This document shows positions 24,691-36,424 of a stretch of 64,000 bases of DNA, piece after piece. This DNA is from Bilabrum cf. latius (lineage: Eukaryota > Bigyra: Bicosoecida > Bigyra > Bicosoecida): contig OZ237767.1 of NCBI GenBank assembly GCA_965178125.1, positions 248,001-312,000 of the forward strand. The letters are read 5' to 3'. Both the position numbers and the translations under genes were made by a program. The number at the start of each line of letters is the position of its first letter. The stretch's first letter is position 1. Under the pieces are notes generated by a model. The model was given only the letters and a program-made list of their open reading frames with translations, had not been told where the DNA came from and did not search any database.

Positions 24691-27396
24691 TCACCACTCT
24701 GGCAGAGGAATGCCACGCACCAGCCCGGCCAGTGCACCCTCCAAAGAGCTCTGCACCACGTACATGACTACAGCACCCGCCAGCCCGCCCGTCCCCCAGG
24801 CAGCCATCTGCCCGAGCGCAACGGTCATGAACGCCGCCACCCATGCACTCCCTTGGAACAGGGCCGGCCACCCGAGCGCGGCACTGGCAGCTGCCCCAGG
24901 CCACTCCCCTGCCCCAGCCGCCTCCCTCGAGAGCTGACGCCGTGACAGGCCCAGGTGCACCGCACTGCCGCTCTATCCCTCGATTTCTTCTCCATCTTCT
25001 GACACCCGCACCGGTCTGTACCCCAGCGAACATTCGCCGGAGGTTCCCTCGGCTAGCAGAGCCACGGCCAGAGACCGGACGGGTGCCAGCACCCCCACGA
25101 CTGACAGGAAAGCGATGGCAGCCCAGTCGGCAGCGCCAACTGGGGGCCGTACGGCCGGAAGGGGGCGTGTGACGAGTGGTCTTGTGCGGGTGGGCCGTGC
25201 GTTCGAACTTGCTGCAGCTCGCTTCGGCTGATCTACGCTCTCACGGCCACGGCCATGGTCACGCCGCTGCGTTGCCTATCCCGTCTCATCCTCATCCAAT
25301 GTATCCTCATCCTCATCCTCATCCTAGTCCTCCTGATCTTCTTCCTCTCCCGATTTCAGTTCCTCTTCTTCCCCCTCGGGGCCTTCCCCGCGCCCAATAG
25401 CCTGTCCATCACCCCGCGCCCTGCCCCCACCAGGACTCGCGCGCTTGCCCCCGGCAGTGAAGCTCACCTCGAGCGACTCCATCGTTGGTATGGGTGTGAC
25501 GAGCCAGCTCTGCACGCTCTGCACCGCACACCCGCAGACTGGCCGCAGAGGATACGCTGCTCGCGACATGCCGACGGTCCAACTCTCCGCAGCATTGGCA
25601 GTGCTATTATTTCCAGGCATGCCGCTCTCTGCCAGTGCGCCTCCGCCTCCACCCCCAGGCTACACACTGGGTCCCTGGCTGTTCCGCCTCCACGCGATCC
25701 ATCGTGCCAGCAAGGATTGGCCCCTGAGCGCGAGGCACTGGCCCTGCAAGCCGTGGATGCTGGTGGTGCTTACCGCCGAAGCACCGGAAGTACCCCCAGG
25801 GGCACGCACCACCCCTTCAATGGATGATGGCTCATTAACCCCAGCCAGGGAACACAGCGAGGACCAATGGTCGGCAGAGTCGGCCCCGACCTCGGCCCCG
25901 ACTGCCCCCCCCTCGGAGCCCAGGCAACACACCTGCCCGAGGGCACCCGCACTCGCCACACCAGTTTCTGCAAGCGGTAGATCAGCCCAATCGGTACTGT
26001 CGCTGTCCATGCCTGTCGAACTACCCGTAGCTGCAATGCCGTGCACCCTGTGACCGAAGCCACCGATGGAGCCCAGGATGTGAGCAGCCATGCCCCGCGC
26101 CCACACGAACCCCGGGCCGTGCATGCAATAGGCCGCAAGGAGCGCGACAACGAAGCCGAGCGCAACCCGGGCGCATCGCATTGCAATGCCGATGGATTCA
26201 CGGGGAGCCTTGGGTGACGATGACAAATCACTCGCACACGGATCACCTCCCCCCTGCTACTGCTGCTGCGCCCCACTGTCTCCCTGCCCGGGCTTATTGC
26301 TCTCCGCTCCTGCATCATCATCACCATGCGAGGCTGCATACCCATCATCACGCGAGGCTGCATACCCATCAGCTGATTCAGTCTGTGCGACCCCTGCCTC
26401 TGTGCCATTACCAGCCACTATTTTGCCAGCCCCTGCCCCGGTCCCCTTGCTCTTCTGCTTGCCCCTCCTGCCCCTCTTGCCACCGTGCTGCACCCTCCGC
26501 CTCCTCAAGTCCTGTGACGACGACGACAAAGACAATGGATTAGAAGAAGATCCCGCGCTGAGAGCCCCTGCTAGGAGCTCCTCTTTTGATGCCTCACGGT
26601 CCTTCTTGCAATTGGAGCTGCCGGTTGTCGGGGCTGCTCCTGCCCTTTCCCTTGCGCCCTTGCCCGACTCCTCCTCGCCACCTGGCTCTTCTGCCGGTGG
26701 CCCGGTCGCTGCAAAGGCGGCAGAGCCGCCAAGCCCTCCTAGCGTAGACTGCGGCAGGAGGCCGCGTGTCGCAAAGCGTGCGAGCACGGCAAGCAGACCG
26801 AGCGCGGCGCCTTTGGCGACTAGTGCAAGCACGCCTTCCAGCAGCTGCATGCTGGCAGCCTGCAGCCTTGTTCCTGCCGGCGGATGCACCCCCATTATGC
26901 GGGATAGCATGTATTGCACACCGAAATCGAAGGCGGGTGGCAGGGAGGCCAGCACCCCAATAGTCTGCTCGTCATTGCTGCCATCGATCCAAAGTCCCCT
27001 GCCTCCTGGCAGGATTCCATGTTGCGCAGCGGCAGATGAAAGACGTAATAATTCACTGCTGTGCTATGAATAGCCTGTTGAACCATATAATATGGCGAGA
27101 ACCAACGGAATTAAGCCAAATGAGGCGCAAAACAGGATAGCGATTGTCAATGTGGTACCCAAGCGATCTACTTGAAATCCTCCCGAATGATCTAAGAGCC
27201 GTGATACTACTACTAAGCTCGAAATCAGCATAGCAAACCCAACGGAACACACACATATGCGTGCTGCATCACCCAATGGCGAAGTTGTTTCTCCAATAAA
27301 TCCAACAGTCGCTCCAATACTAACTACCACGGGTGATATGCAAACGAGGCTCGTCCCGATTCCAAGTGGTGAAGCAAGGAAATCGTACGATACCAT
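24691..27396 (-). CDS. Multi-pass membrane protein of unknown function
   Basis: One frame with TAG as Gln runs from ATG 27396 to TGA 24693-24691, 901 residues. At least three hydrophobic segments lie in the first 110 residues (for example LVCISPVVVSIGATVGFIG and LTIAILFCASFGLIPLVLAI). More follow around 26880 (LLEGVLALVAKGAALGLLAV), 26160 (ALGFVVALLAAYC), 25120 and 24800-24700 (GTGGLAGAVVMYVVQSS). Between them lie long Gly/Ser/Ala/Glu-rich loops, one with Asp-Glu repeats encoded by GAGGAT runs near 25300. No catalytic motif was recognised. The start is the first ATG in frame before the first membrane segment. It is divergent from the KH/RGG gene, with 222 bp between them for both promoters. 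Confidence 0.55.
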
Positions 27397-27618
27397 AATT
27401 CAATTGTCAGAAACTTTCGTGCGTGGACGAAGCACCAACTTTGATTCAGGAGTTTTTTTGTAACGTGCGAAATATGATTGCTGGCCACACAGCTCGCGGA
27501 CAGGACCACCAGTTCAAACGTACAGAGCGATTGTATCGCCCACCCCACCGCTCCGAAGCCAACGGGTATTTCGGATCGGAGAGTATCGTGCCAGGGGCTG
27601 GACTGATAGCCTGCTTGA

Positions 27619-30347
27619 ATGGGAAACGCTTTAGTCTCAACGGAGACGGAAAGATTCAAGCAAGAGCCTGAAACTCTTGTGACAGGCTATTTTGTATACT
27701 TGGAGGTTTTCGTCCCCCGAGAAGACAAAGAGCATGTCGATCTGATCAAGCCTTAGATCGAGCACGAGTTTGAGGTCGAAGTAGACTGGTAGGTAAGTTG
27801 TTGTTGTGTGTAGTTGTGCTTGCATCGCGCGACGCGCATATTTAGCTTCGTTAGCTGACCAACAACTCTTCATATGGCTTGCAGGAGTAGCAAGATGATT
27901 CGCTGTGGAGAGGCGTGTCACTAAATGGCGAAGCCCACGCTGTGGAGCGGTCGTACGAGCTGCTGGCACACGCAGTGCAAGGTGAGTTTTTGTGGCAACT
28001 TGGCGCGGTCTAACCTGCTTGTTGATTGTGCATGAAGAAATATTCCATGCTGGCCCTAGCTGATTCGCAGAAGTTGAAGTTGTCGTGGCAAGCTACCCAG
28101 TGGAGAAGACGAGGCTGAACGTGCTGGCAGCGCATCGGCTGGATACCATCAAGAAAATTGGCGCTGACAGCGGCGCGCGCATCTTTATTCCAGCTCCGGG
28201 AGATGAAGATGCCTACATGACTGTGAGTCCGCTGCGCGACAAGCTGTTCACGCCAGCGGAGATCAATGTTGTTGTTGTAAATGTACGCACACTACCTTCC
28301 ATTGGAGCACTGATAGGCACGTTGCACTTGAAACCATTGGCTTTTATTGCAGCTGGAAGGAACGATGAACCAGGTCACGCTCGCCTACCGAGCCATCCAC
28401 GAGCACCTGCTCCGGTACGGCCGCAAATTCCACGTCGAAACAATCACGTTCGACCACGGCGCGGTCGGGCACATTTTGGGCGGCAAGCACGCGAACAGGC
28501 TGTGTCTAGAGGCTTCACTCCTGTGCTCCATCAGGGTGACCGACGTGAAGCAGAGGATCACGGATGGCGGCAACGCGGCGCCGCAGGCGGACGGACCCGC
28601 CAGTGGCGCCGCGCAAGGCGGAACCGGGGAGGGCGGCAAGCCCCTGGTTGGGGTCAAGACGCGCCTGGAGCAGGTGGGAAAGGCCGTCATCCGAGGGCCC
28701 CTGGATTGCACCCTGCTCGCCGCCCGCGCCATCGAGATCATGGCGGAGGGGCAGAGTCTCACCACGGCCGTGCAGATGGCCCAGGAGACGCTCAGGGAGG
28801 AAGGAGTGGGGGTCATGATGCCAGTGGGACAGGCCTTGTGGTACGACCCGGACACGGCTCCCAAGCCGCACGAGGCGGCACTCAGGTACAGGCAGAAGGG
28901 CGGTGGCGGTGTGACGAGTGCAGGTGGTGTGACGAGTGGGGACCGCAGCCCGGCGGGCCCTCGGGGCAGGCCTGGGACGGCAGTTCCGCCTCCTGCCCTT
29001 CCAGCCGGCCATGAGCACCAGCACCAGCACCAGCACCAGCACCAGCACCAGCAAGGCGGTCGAGGGAGAGGGGGGAGCGGCGGTGACGGGGGTGATGCTG
29101 GTAGAGGAAGGGGGAGAGGGAGAGGGGGAGGGGAGGGGGGTAGGCCACCGGGGATGGCGGCGGTTGCGAAGGGGCCGCATGGTACTGCGGGGTTTGGTGG
29201 CAGCCGGGGACGAGGCAGAGGAAGAGGCCGTGGGGGGGCTGGGGATGGTAGGGGCGGCGGCAGCATGGGTGCTGGCAGGGGCCGAGGGCAGCTCATCCCT
29301 TTTTCGAAGGCGCGTGTGAGAGCAGGAGAGGGTGGACCGGGAGGTCCCGTTGCGGGTGCGTCTGATGGGAAGGGTACCGATGGCGGCTGGCAAGGTGCTC
29401 TCGGTGGGCTGGATGCCTGGGACAGCAGGGAGAGGGAGGGCGGCTTTGTGAGCGCGCCATCTCGTGGCGGCGGTCGGGGCAGAGGCAGGGGCGCTGGGGG
29501 TCGAGGGGGCGGGAGGGGGAGGGGGTCGAGCTTCGGTGGTAGGCAAACGAGCTGGAGGCAGCAGGCGGCTGTCCCACTCGTCACAGAGGACGGTCAGCCC
29601 GTAAGGCAGCGGCCAGTGTTCCTACCGCACCATAGGGGCGGGACCTCGGGCGGGGAAGGCAACGAAGCGCCGAGCGCAGGGCCACGTGAAAGCGGCAGGC
29701 AGAGAACAAGCGCAGGGCGGTTCTTTGTGGACCGCGGTGAGCCGAGGTCAGATCGCAGGCGGCCATCCAGGGAACAAGGCCGCCACGACGGGCGCGGCGA
29801 CGGCAGTGGCAGCAGCAGAGGAGGTGACCGGGACCGGGGTAGGGGTAGGGGGCGGGGGCGGGAGGGGCCAAGGGAGGGGAGCAGGACTGGCGGTGCGCCT
29901 GCGGGTGGATCCTCGACGGGAGGTGCGGCTGCTCGTGCACGGGGAGGAGCGAGGACGGGTGCGAGGACGGGTGCGAGGGGCGGAAGCAGTCCCAAGGCGG
30001 GTGGTCGTGGTGGCGGTTAGGTGCGCAAGGGGGCTGGGGGTGAGCGTGAGCGTGAGGGGGGCAGAGCAGGGAAGGGTGCGGGCGCGGGTGCAGGGAACAA
30101 GGGACCGAAGGTGACCGGTGGTGCTGCCAGCAGGCAGGTCGGTCGCGGGGATGGTGGGGGTGGGGCTGGGGGCGGCAAGAGGCAGGGTGGTGGGCGGGGA
30201 AGCGGCAGAGGAGGAGGTGAAAAGGGCAAGGGCCGGGGCAAGGAGAGCAAGGGGGGCAAGGGCGGGGAGGCGACCGGGCGCAAGGAAACGGGTGGTGCGG
30301 CGGCTAGGGCGCGGGCGGCAGGAGCCAAGGCGAGTGGCAACTCATGA
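27619..30347 (+). CDS. KH-domain RNA-binding protein with long RGG-rich tail
   Basis: Four exons: 27619-27792, 27885-27981, 28071-28222 and 28353-30347, split by GT-AG introns of 92, 89 and 130 nt. The frame crosses TAG several times (27757-27759, 27790-27792, 27888-27890, 30018-30020) and ends in TGA. KH-like segments are visible: GADSGARIFIPAPG joined across the third intron to MTLEGTMNQVTLAYRAI, then DHGAVGHILGGKHANRL with a GxxG-type loop. The C-terminal half is Gly/Arg-rich with many RG and RGG motifs and a His-Gln repeat. RGG tails bind RNA and are typical of granule or splicing proteins (family knowledge). The start ATG precedes VYLEVFVPREDKEHVDLI, itself a possible degenerate KH. A standard-code annotation would lose exon 1 and cut the tail at 30020. 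Confidence 0.7.
29014..29052 (+). repeat. (GCACCA)n hexanucleotide repeat encoding His-Gln repeats
   Basis: About six tandem copies of a CAC-CAG hexamer lie in frame inside the KH/RGG gene and encode alternating His and Gln. Confidence 0.85.
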
Positions 30348-31039
30348 GCAGCGAGCCCTACTCCCTTTGCCCTACAAGCGCTTGCCTGCCTGGACTACTC
30401 GATACTAGCAGTAAGCACTTCCGCAGAGTGATGACCCGCAAGAAAACGGTCGAACAGGGGATGTCTAGCATGCCAGTGTGCTAGTGCCCGCTGCAGTCGC
30501 TGGGAGTTCGGCAGCCATCTGGCGGCACGGGCACTGGAAGGAGGGAGGGACTGCCTGTGGTGCAACCATTGCGAGATTCGTGTTGTGCTCCATTTTGGGC
30601 TGCCTGCCTGTGCATGTGGCAGCATTAGAGTCTCGTTTTCAGGTCAGGCGGAGTGGTCTGGGCAGCACACGCTGTCCGTGCATTGCGGCTGCTCGCACGT
30701 GCAGAGCTACCCGTGGATGCGGAAGCTGACGCAGCAACCCAGCTCCGGACTGAACGAACCGAACACCGAAGTATCCACAATTAAATTTGTTCAGATCAAT
30801 TTTTAACATTTGCAAGAGGCATGCTATGATAGATCCGGATCTCCGGAGTCCGGGCCAGGATAGCTCCAGCTTGATCCTGTGTGCATGTGACCGCAAGCAA
30901 GCCCGCTTCAGTTGGCATGCCACGCAAGTCGCACTTGAGCTTTAGAGCGGCGTCCATACTTGATACTAGATATTCTACCGCACCTCCCCGCCGCACCGGC
31001 ACCTTGGCCCGACACTAAACTCGGAGCCAATCCACAGGA
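30348..31039. other. Intergenic, no gene recognised
   Basis: This lies between the TGA of the KH/RGG gene and the TGA of the convergent PARP gene. Open frames on both strands remain short even with TAG read as Gln, and none shows a domain. The 30,740-30,840 part is AT-rich. It probably holds the two 3' untranslated regions. Confidence 0.4.
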
Positions 31040-34000
31040 TCAAACCTGCACCTTGGCCACCATGCTGTCGGTCAGCACTCGTACCCTGTCGACGTGGGCT
31101 CTGTCTCGCGGCTTGAAACGGATGTGCCGTGTTCCAACGAGCAGGTACCGTGTCACCACCTGCGACTCCTCTTTCAGGACATGGAATCCGGCGCCGGTCG
31201 CCATGCCGTCCGCGGCGTCACCACCTTTCGAATAGTCCGACCCGTTGCTATTCTTGGGAATCAGCTCGCACAGAGCCATCAGGGCTATGTTTCCACTCTT
31301 GGTAGGGTGCTTGTCCGCATCCTGATACTTCTTCACGAATTCTGTCTCCCGTTTTTCGGCTTTGGGTCCCGTCGGGTCTGGCAGGGCTGGGCCCCCAGGC
31401 ACAGCGGTGTCAAGTTGCTAGGCGTATTCCTGTGGGGTGAATTGCAGCATGGATCGCGGCCAAGTGGTGCCCGCCACAGAATACCCTGCCGAGGTCCCGG
31501 CATCATTGGCGAAATAGATCCCGCTGCCATGCGCTGCTCCGGCAGACATGTACTTGGTGTGGCTCATGTTCTTTAGGCCAGTCTTGAGTATGACGTGCCA
31601 GTTGGCTACACTGCTCCCGTGAAATGCGAAGAAGGAACCCCTCGAATTTTTCATACCCTGGAAAGCAGCTTCCCGCTGAAGCTCTCCCGCCTTAAACACG
31701 AAGGTCCAGCAGGAATCGCAGCCAGGAAGGCCCTCGCCGCCGTGTCCGTCGAGGGTTAGGCCACGGATGTGCGCAGGCGTGTCCACCACTAGCATCCGCA
31801 GGATCGGAGCGATCAGCGGGTGCCTGTCATGCAAAACTGTGAGCAGACCAGCCAAGCCCTCCCGCTTGGCTACCATCTGCATGAAACCGACAGAGGGACA
31901 CGCGTTCAATGCTGCGATCAGCTGCAATGCAGCCTTGTCGAACCCAACTCTCCGAAGTACTGCCATGCGGTCTTTCCCGGCCTAAATCTCCGCTGCAATA
32001 GCTCCTGCACCGGGACTCGAGCCCGCGCTTCCATCATCTGCAGCAGCAGAAGACTTGGATGCCGCCCCGCCCGTGGCTGCGCCAGAGTCAGCGACCCCAT
32101 CGGCCTCCTCCTTCGCGTTCACGAGGATCTGCGCTATCACGTCTTTGTCCCACCTGAGCTCCTTACGTTTGCTGTGCTGCAAAAATGAATAGAACAGCGA
32201 AATCAACAGGTCCATTACCTGCGGCTGCTGCAACACCATGCTGTCCAGCGCCATGCCCAGCCCTAGCTCGGTGTACCGGTGGGAGCACAGAGCGCTGCCA
32301 CAGATGGACGGCTTCATGCCAGACATTGCAAGGGGTCTGCCGCAGCTCAGGCACGTCCGATGGGCGTTCTAGACCACAGCTTCCACGAAGAGATATATAG
32401 ACACCAGCGGGTTCCAAGTAGACAGGTATGGTTCCATCTGTGTGCGCACAAGCAGAGGATGCACCGATGGTCCTGCCGATCGCTCCGAAGATGCGCTCGG
32501 CTCGCGCACCAGTTTTTTGGGCTGTGCAGACGATCCTAAGAGAGCCGCTGCCGTCAGCATTGCGCCTCCCTCAGGTAAACTACCGGCCCCGGATGATGCG
32601 GGAGGTTGCGCGTACTTTCTAAAATCGAAGCTGCCGTCCATCACCTGGCTGGCAATGGCCTCTGCGGTCAAGGCTGCCGGGCCGCTCATCGCTGCTTTGA
32701 TCACCGAAAGTGACAGTTCTGGTGCCATTGCGCCGCATGTCTCCATCACGAACCTCGCCTACGAATCCATTTCTGCTGATGAAAGCACGGGCACGACTGA
32801 GTGATGGCCCCCTCCGGCAGCGGCGGCGGCAGCAGCGGCCTCAGCGGCTAGCTAGCTCGGCAGCTCGATTCCGTTCGCCGACGCAAGCATGCTGAGCGCA
32901 TGAGCATTGCCCAGCAGCTTCTCAGTAGCACCCCTGTTCCTGTCGCAGTTGTGCAGGGCAAGGGCTACGAGAGCTTTGGGGACGTGCTGGTGGGCCATGG
33001 CAAGCGACTCAATCAGCGGGTCACCGGCGCGTGCGGAACCTCGATGCGCAGCGCCGGCTCCCGGCTCCGGATCCCTCCTCATGGCCCAGTCGAGGCTGCG
33101 TGCCTCCTAACCCGGCGACGGAATTATGGCGAACCCGTGCGAAGGTTCGTCATCGGCAGACGACTCCTGCCTCGCCAAGTCAGGCCTCGCCATGCCTCCC
33201 TTCTGCTCCTTGATGTGTTCCCTGGATAGTCCGAGTGCCATTGCCCGTGGGATGGCTGCATACGAAAAGCCCACCTAATCTGCGTCTGACGCCAGCTGCG
33301 TGGCTAGATCGTCGGTGATGTCGTCGGGAGTGGCGTGTTCCGGCGCCCGGCTTCGCTTCACGGGCCACAGGAGCTCCGCGTGATTGCATCCCGGGAGCAG
33401 CGTACTGAGGTCGCCCTCGAAGCCCCCGACGGTGGACCGGTGCAGATCCTCCACGGGCGACTTGCTGCCAGATGCCGGGCTCGCGCTGGAGCCCCCAGCT
33501 GCGCCACCGTGCGATGCACTCGAAGACCTCCACTCTCCCGCGGCCGGTGCGCGACCGGAGACTCTTGGCCGGCCGAAACCGAACAGCAGGTCGACCCAAG
33601 ACACATGCTTGTTGCGTTGCATGAGCTCTCGGCTCGCCGGTGCTTCGGCTGCATCTCGCAAGCGCCCGCTCAAGAACAGCGAGAGCCTGTGTGAAATCAG
33701 GCCGGCCAGGCCGCACCTGCAGTGGTTTTCATCCTGTTTTAGCTCGGATGATAGTTTGGTTGGGTCTTTGACCTGTATAACTGCGTCCGGCTGGACCATC
33801 GGGCGGGCATCAGAGTGTCGCTCGGCATCATAGCCACCCCTGAACATGATTCGGAAGGCAATCCATGGAAATGCTGGGTTTAAGCCAAGAGCCATCGCCT
33901 ACTCGCTTCCTAGACGGAGTCGCTTGAATGAAATACATAACCAGACCGATCGCTATGAGGCAGATAGCTTCAACACTCGGGCCTCGACGCCTGGAATGTG

Positions 34001-34180
34001 CCTGGATACAGACACACAATCTGCGTCAACCTGGTCTCCAGGTACCGGCATTGAATCGCTGTCGTCCGAATCGTCACCAATCATATGAGCATAGTCGTCG
34101 TCCATGCCCCCCCCTTCATATGAACCTCCCTCGTACGATCCTTCATAATCACCCACATAGGAACCGTCTCCGTCGTCCAT
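31040..34180 (-). CDS. PARP6/8-like mono-ADP-ribosyltransferase
   Basis: A single frame with TAG as Gln runs from ATG 34180 to TGA 31042-31040, 1,046 residues, bridging TAGs near 33955, 33276, 32853, 32370, 31983, 31419 and others. The acidic N-terminus is followed by a conserved-looking block (ALGLNPAFPWIAFRIMF). Next come two possible UBA-like helical segments (around 33270 and 33000-32850), a Cys/His patch (CLSCGRPLAM, then CSHRYTELG) and the C-terminal PARP catalytic domain: FFAFHGSSVANWHVILKTGL, NMSHTKYM, GAAHGSGIYFAND and then VVTRYLLVG. The His and the GIY Tyr of the H-Y motif are present. The order fits the PARP6/8 group, which mono-ADP-ribosylates proteins (family knowledge). The UBA calls are tentative. 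Confidence 0.75.
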
Positions 34181-34392
34181 GACCAAATCGGATTGTCTGG
34201 AGCTTTCCAGTCGTACCGCTCGCCTGCAATATTCCTCTCTAGAAGCCTGAATATAAAATAAATTGAATGGTGCGGGTCGATGTATCCGGAGTATGGCTAC
34301 AACTAGGCCTACTGTGGGTGTGTATCCAAAATCCGGAGTCTGGATCGAAATACAGATCCTACGAGTCGGAAATGCTCGTTACTAGATTTTGA
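34181..34392. other. Short AT-richer intergenic segment
   Basis: This lies between the start of the PARP gene and the first sense codon of the truncated retroelement ORF, whose frame is closed upstream by a TGA at about 34390. No target-site duplication or terminal repeat is visible at this edge. Confidence 0.4.
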
Positions 34393-36291
34393 GAATTTCC
34401 TCTACGCGACTTCAACCTGCCACACCTGCAGGTGGCGCTCAACCAGTGGGACCCGGCGGAGGAGGTCGGGGAAGGTGCGGCGGCAGGTGCCGGGGAGGCA
34501 CCCCCTCTGCTGAACCCACTGCGAGGGCGCACCGCGCGCCTGAACTCCCTTGTGGACACTGTGATGACCGCAATCTCGAAGTACGGGAGACTCGTACAAG
34601 AGGGGAAGCAAGACAATTTCGGGATGGCTGGTTTCCCGAGTCCGTTGCTTCCACTTGTTCCGGAGGCTGACGTCCCCCCACGCTATGGTATGGTGTGGGA
34701 CACAGCCCGCACTTCGGAACTCCTGGGCAGCCCAGCCGAGAAGGCAGCCCGTATGGAGCTGTGCGGTGGGGCCACTGAACCCTGGCGCCTGGAGGTGAAG
34801 GACCTTCGGGCATGGGTGACGAGGCAGCTGGCTGGGGAGCAGCCGGCACCCACCGCATCGCAGGCGGTTATTCGTTTTCTCGAAGGTGCCGCAGGAGGGC
34901 ACAACCAGAGCCATGTGACGGCACTGGCTGAGCGAGTGCAGGTGGAGAGGCTCCTCTGGGATGCCTCATCTCCGCTTGCGCACGACAGACTCGCTCCAGT
35001 CGATGCAGTCACCAGAGAGTACGCAGGAGTGGCGCGAGCCACAATCCGCGCCGCCAGGTCCCAAGGAGCCGGGTCTTGGCTGCATGCGCCGCTCTCTGTC
35101 CTGAGCCGAGTCCAGCCTGAAGATGCCCGGGGCATGTTCTGCCAACGTCTCGCCATCCCATAGCCGTGCAGCTGTCCCCCACAACCTCTTGGGGCAACGC
35201 ACGGTGCATGTGGGGAGGCGTGGCGCGTCACGCAGATCTGCCCGGGGTGCCGGAAGCAGGGCAAGGTAGTCGAACTGATCTAGTCAGTTCGCCACGGTGC
35301 CACGTGCAAGGACAAGCGTGTCTGCGGAGGCCTTCCAGGCCGCAGGCACTTCCGTGTGCTCAACGTGCTCGAGCAGGTGGTCCGCGAGGCCACGGGCAGA
35401 CGCCCTATCCGGGAGCCAGAGGGCCAAGTGGCCCGGCTGCCGGGTCGGCGCGGTCCGCTCGTGCCACGAGGCGACCTGTTCTTTGAGCACGAGGGGACGG
35501 CTTATCTCATCGATGTCACGGTGGTTGATTCCACTGCGGCAACTTACCGGTGGGACCGCTCGTCGTGGAGGATTGGCAGCGACTGGCAAGAGGGGTCTGC
35601 TTTGCGGGCCGCGCATGCCACGAAGCTGGCCAGCTACGGCAGGCCCGTCGACCTCGGAGCGCTCGGCGTCCGGATCGGAGGAGAAGACAAGTGGTGTCCT
35701 GGGACCGTGAGGACGCAGAAAGGGGCGGTACGCAGTGGCGTGCGGGTCGTACCTTTTGTGGTGGACGTGTTGGGGGGAATCGGGGAGAAGTCGGTCGAGT
35801 TCCTGCAGGTGCTCGACAAGTTGCGGAAGAAGAGGTAGGAGGACAAAGGGCGGCGGGTTTCGACTCGTCCGGCCAACGCACGCCTCTCGTGGTCTTCTGT
35901 GGCAAAGGCTCGCCTCTCCGTTGCCGCCTAGCACCAGCACGTGCGCGGGGAGCAGCGTGTGTACCACACTATGTACTCACGGGTCATGCAGGACCACTCA
36001 AGGATCCTCGATTTTGTCTCGAAGGGATCGAGGAGGGCTGCAGCGAAGGCCAAACGGGCGCTCGCAAGGGCGGTCCGGGAGGACTTTGCCAGCCTGGCTG
36101 TAGGGGCAGCCGAAAACAACAACCTCGCCGTGGCGATCGCCAACGTCAAGGCAGGGTTGGCTCAGAACGGGCAGCAGGACGGGGTGCCGGCAGCGGGCGC
36201 CGGAGGGAACGTGAACGCTGACGCTCCCCAGGGGGAAATGGGTCCCCAGGGTGGAGCTTAGGTGGTTTAGGCCATTGCAGCTGAAGCGTGA
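34393..36291 (+). mobile_element. 5'-truncated retroelement ORF with zinc-binding and PD-(D/E)XK-like endonuclease C-terminus
   Basis: An open frame of about 630 codons (TAG as Gln at 35161-35163, 35281-35283, 35836-35838, 35929-35931 and others; TGA at 36289-36291) has no start codon because a TGA lies just upstream. Near the middle are Cys/His pairs (CSC, then THGAC, CPGCRKQGK, HGATC), followed by RRHFRVLNVLEQVVREATG and PRGDLFFEHEGTAYLIDVTVVDS, with HATKLASYG and VVPFVVDVLGG downstream. The order of zinc knuckle, G/PD, DVTV and K...Y resembles the restriction-like endonuclease end of non-LTR retrotransposons common in algae and protists. No reverse-transcriptase catalytic motif is left. 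Ordinary 5' truncation during target-primed insertion would explain this. No poly-A or target duplication was identified. Confidence 0.5.
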
Positions 36292-36424
36292 AGTCTGGTA
36301 GGTCCCGGGCCCTCGTTCCAGATGTTTCTTCGTGATAGCGTGCGCTTTTGAGTTGAGTCCACAAAATATCAGATCCCCCCCCCAATTTCCTCTTGGTCCG
36401 GTCATTTACCACGTACATTCCAGC

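Noticed and set aside
28385-29584. 399-codon open frame on the minus strand opposite the KH/RGG gene
   Set aside because: A Pro/Leu-rich shadow of the Gly/Arg-rich plus-strand frame; no motif, and the plus strand has clear KH domains and spliced exons.
30478-30923. Possible small genes on either strand between the KH/RGG and PARP genes
   Set aside because: Short frames only, no motif, no splice pattern, and both neighbours end here, so 3' untranslated sequence is the simpler reading.
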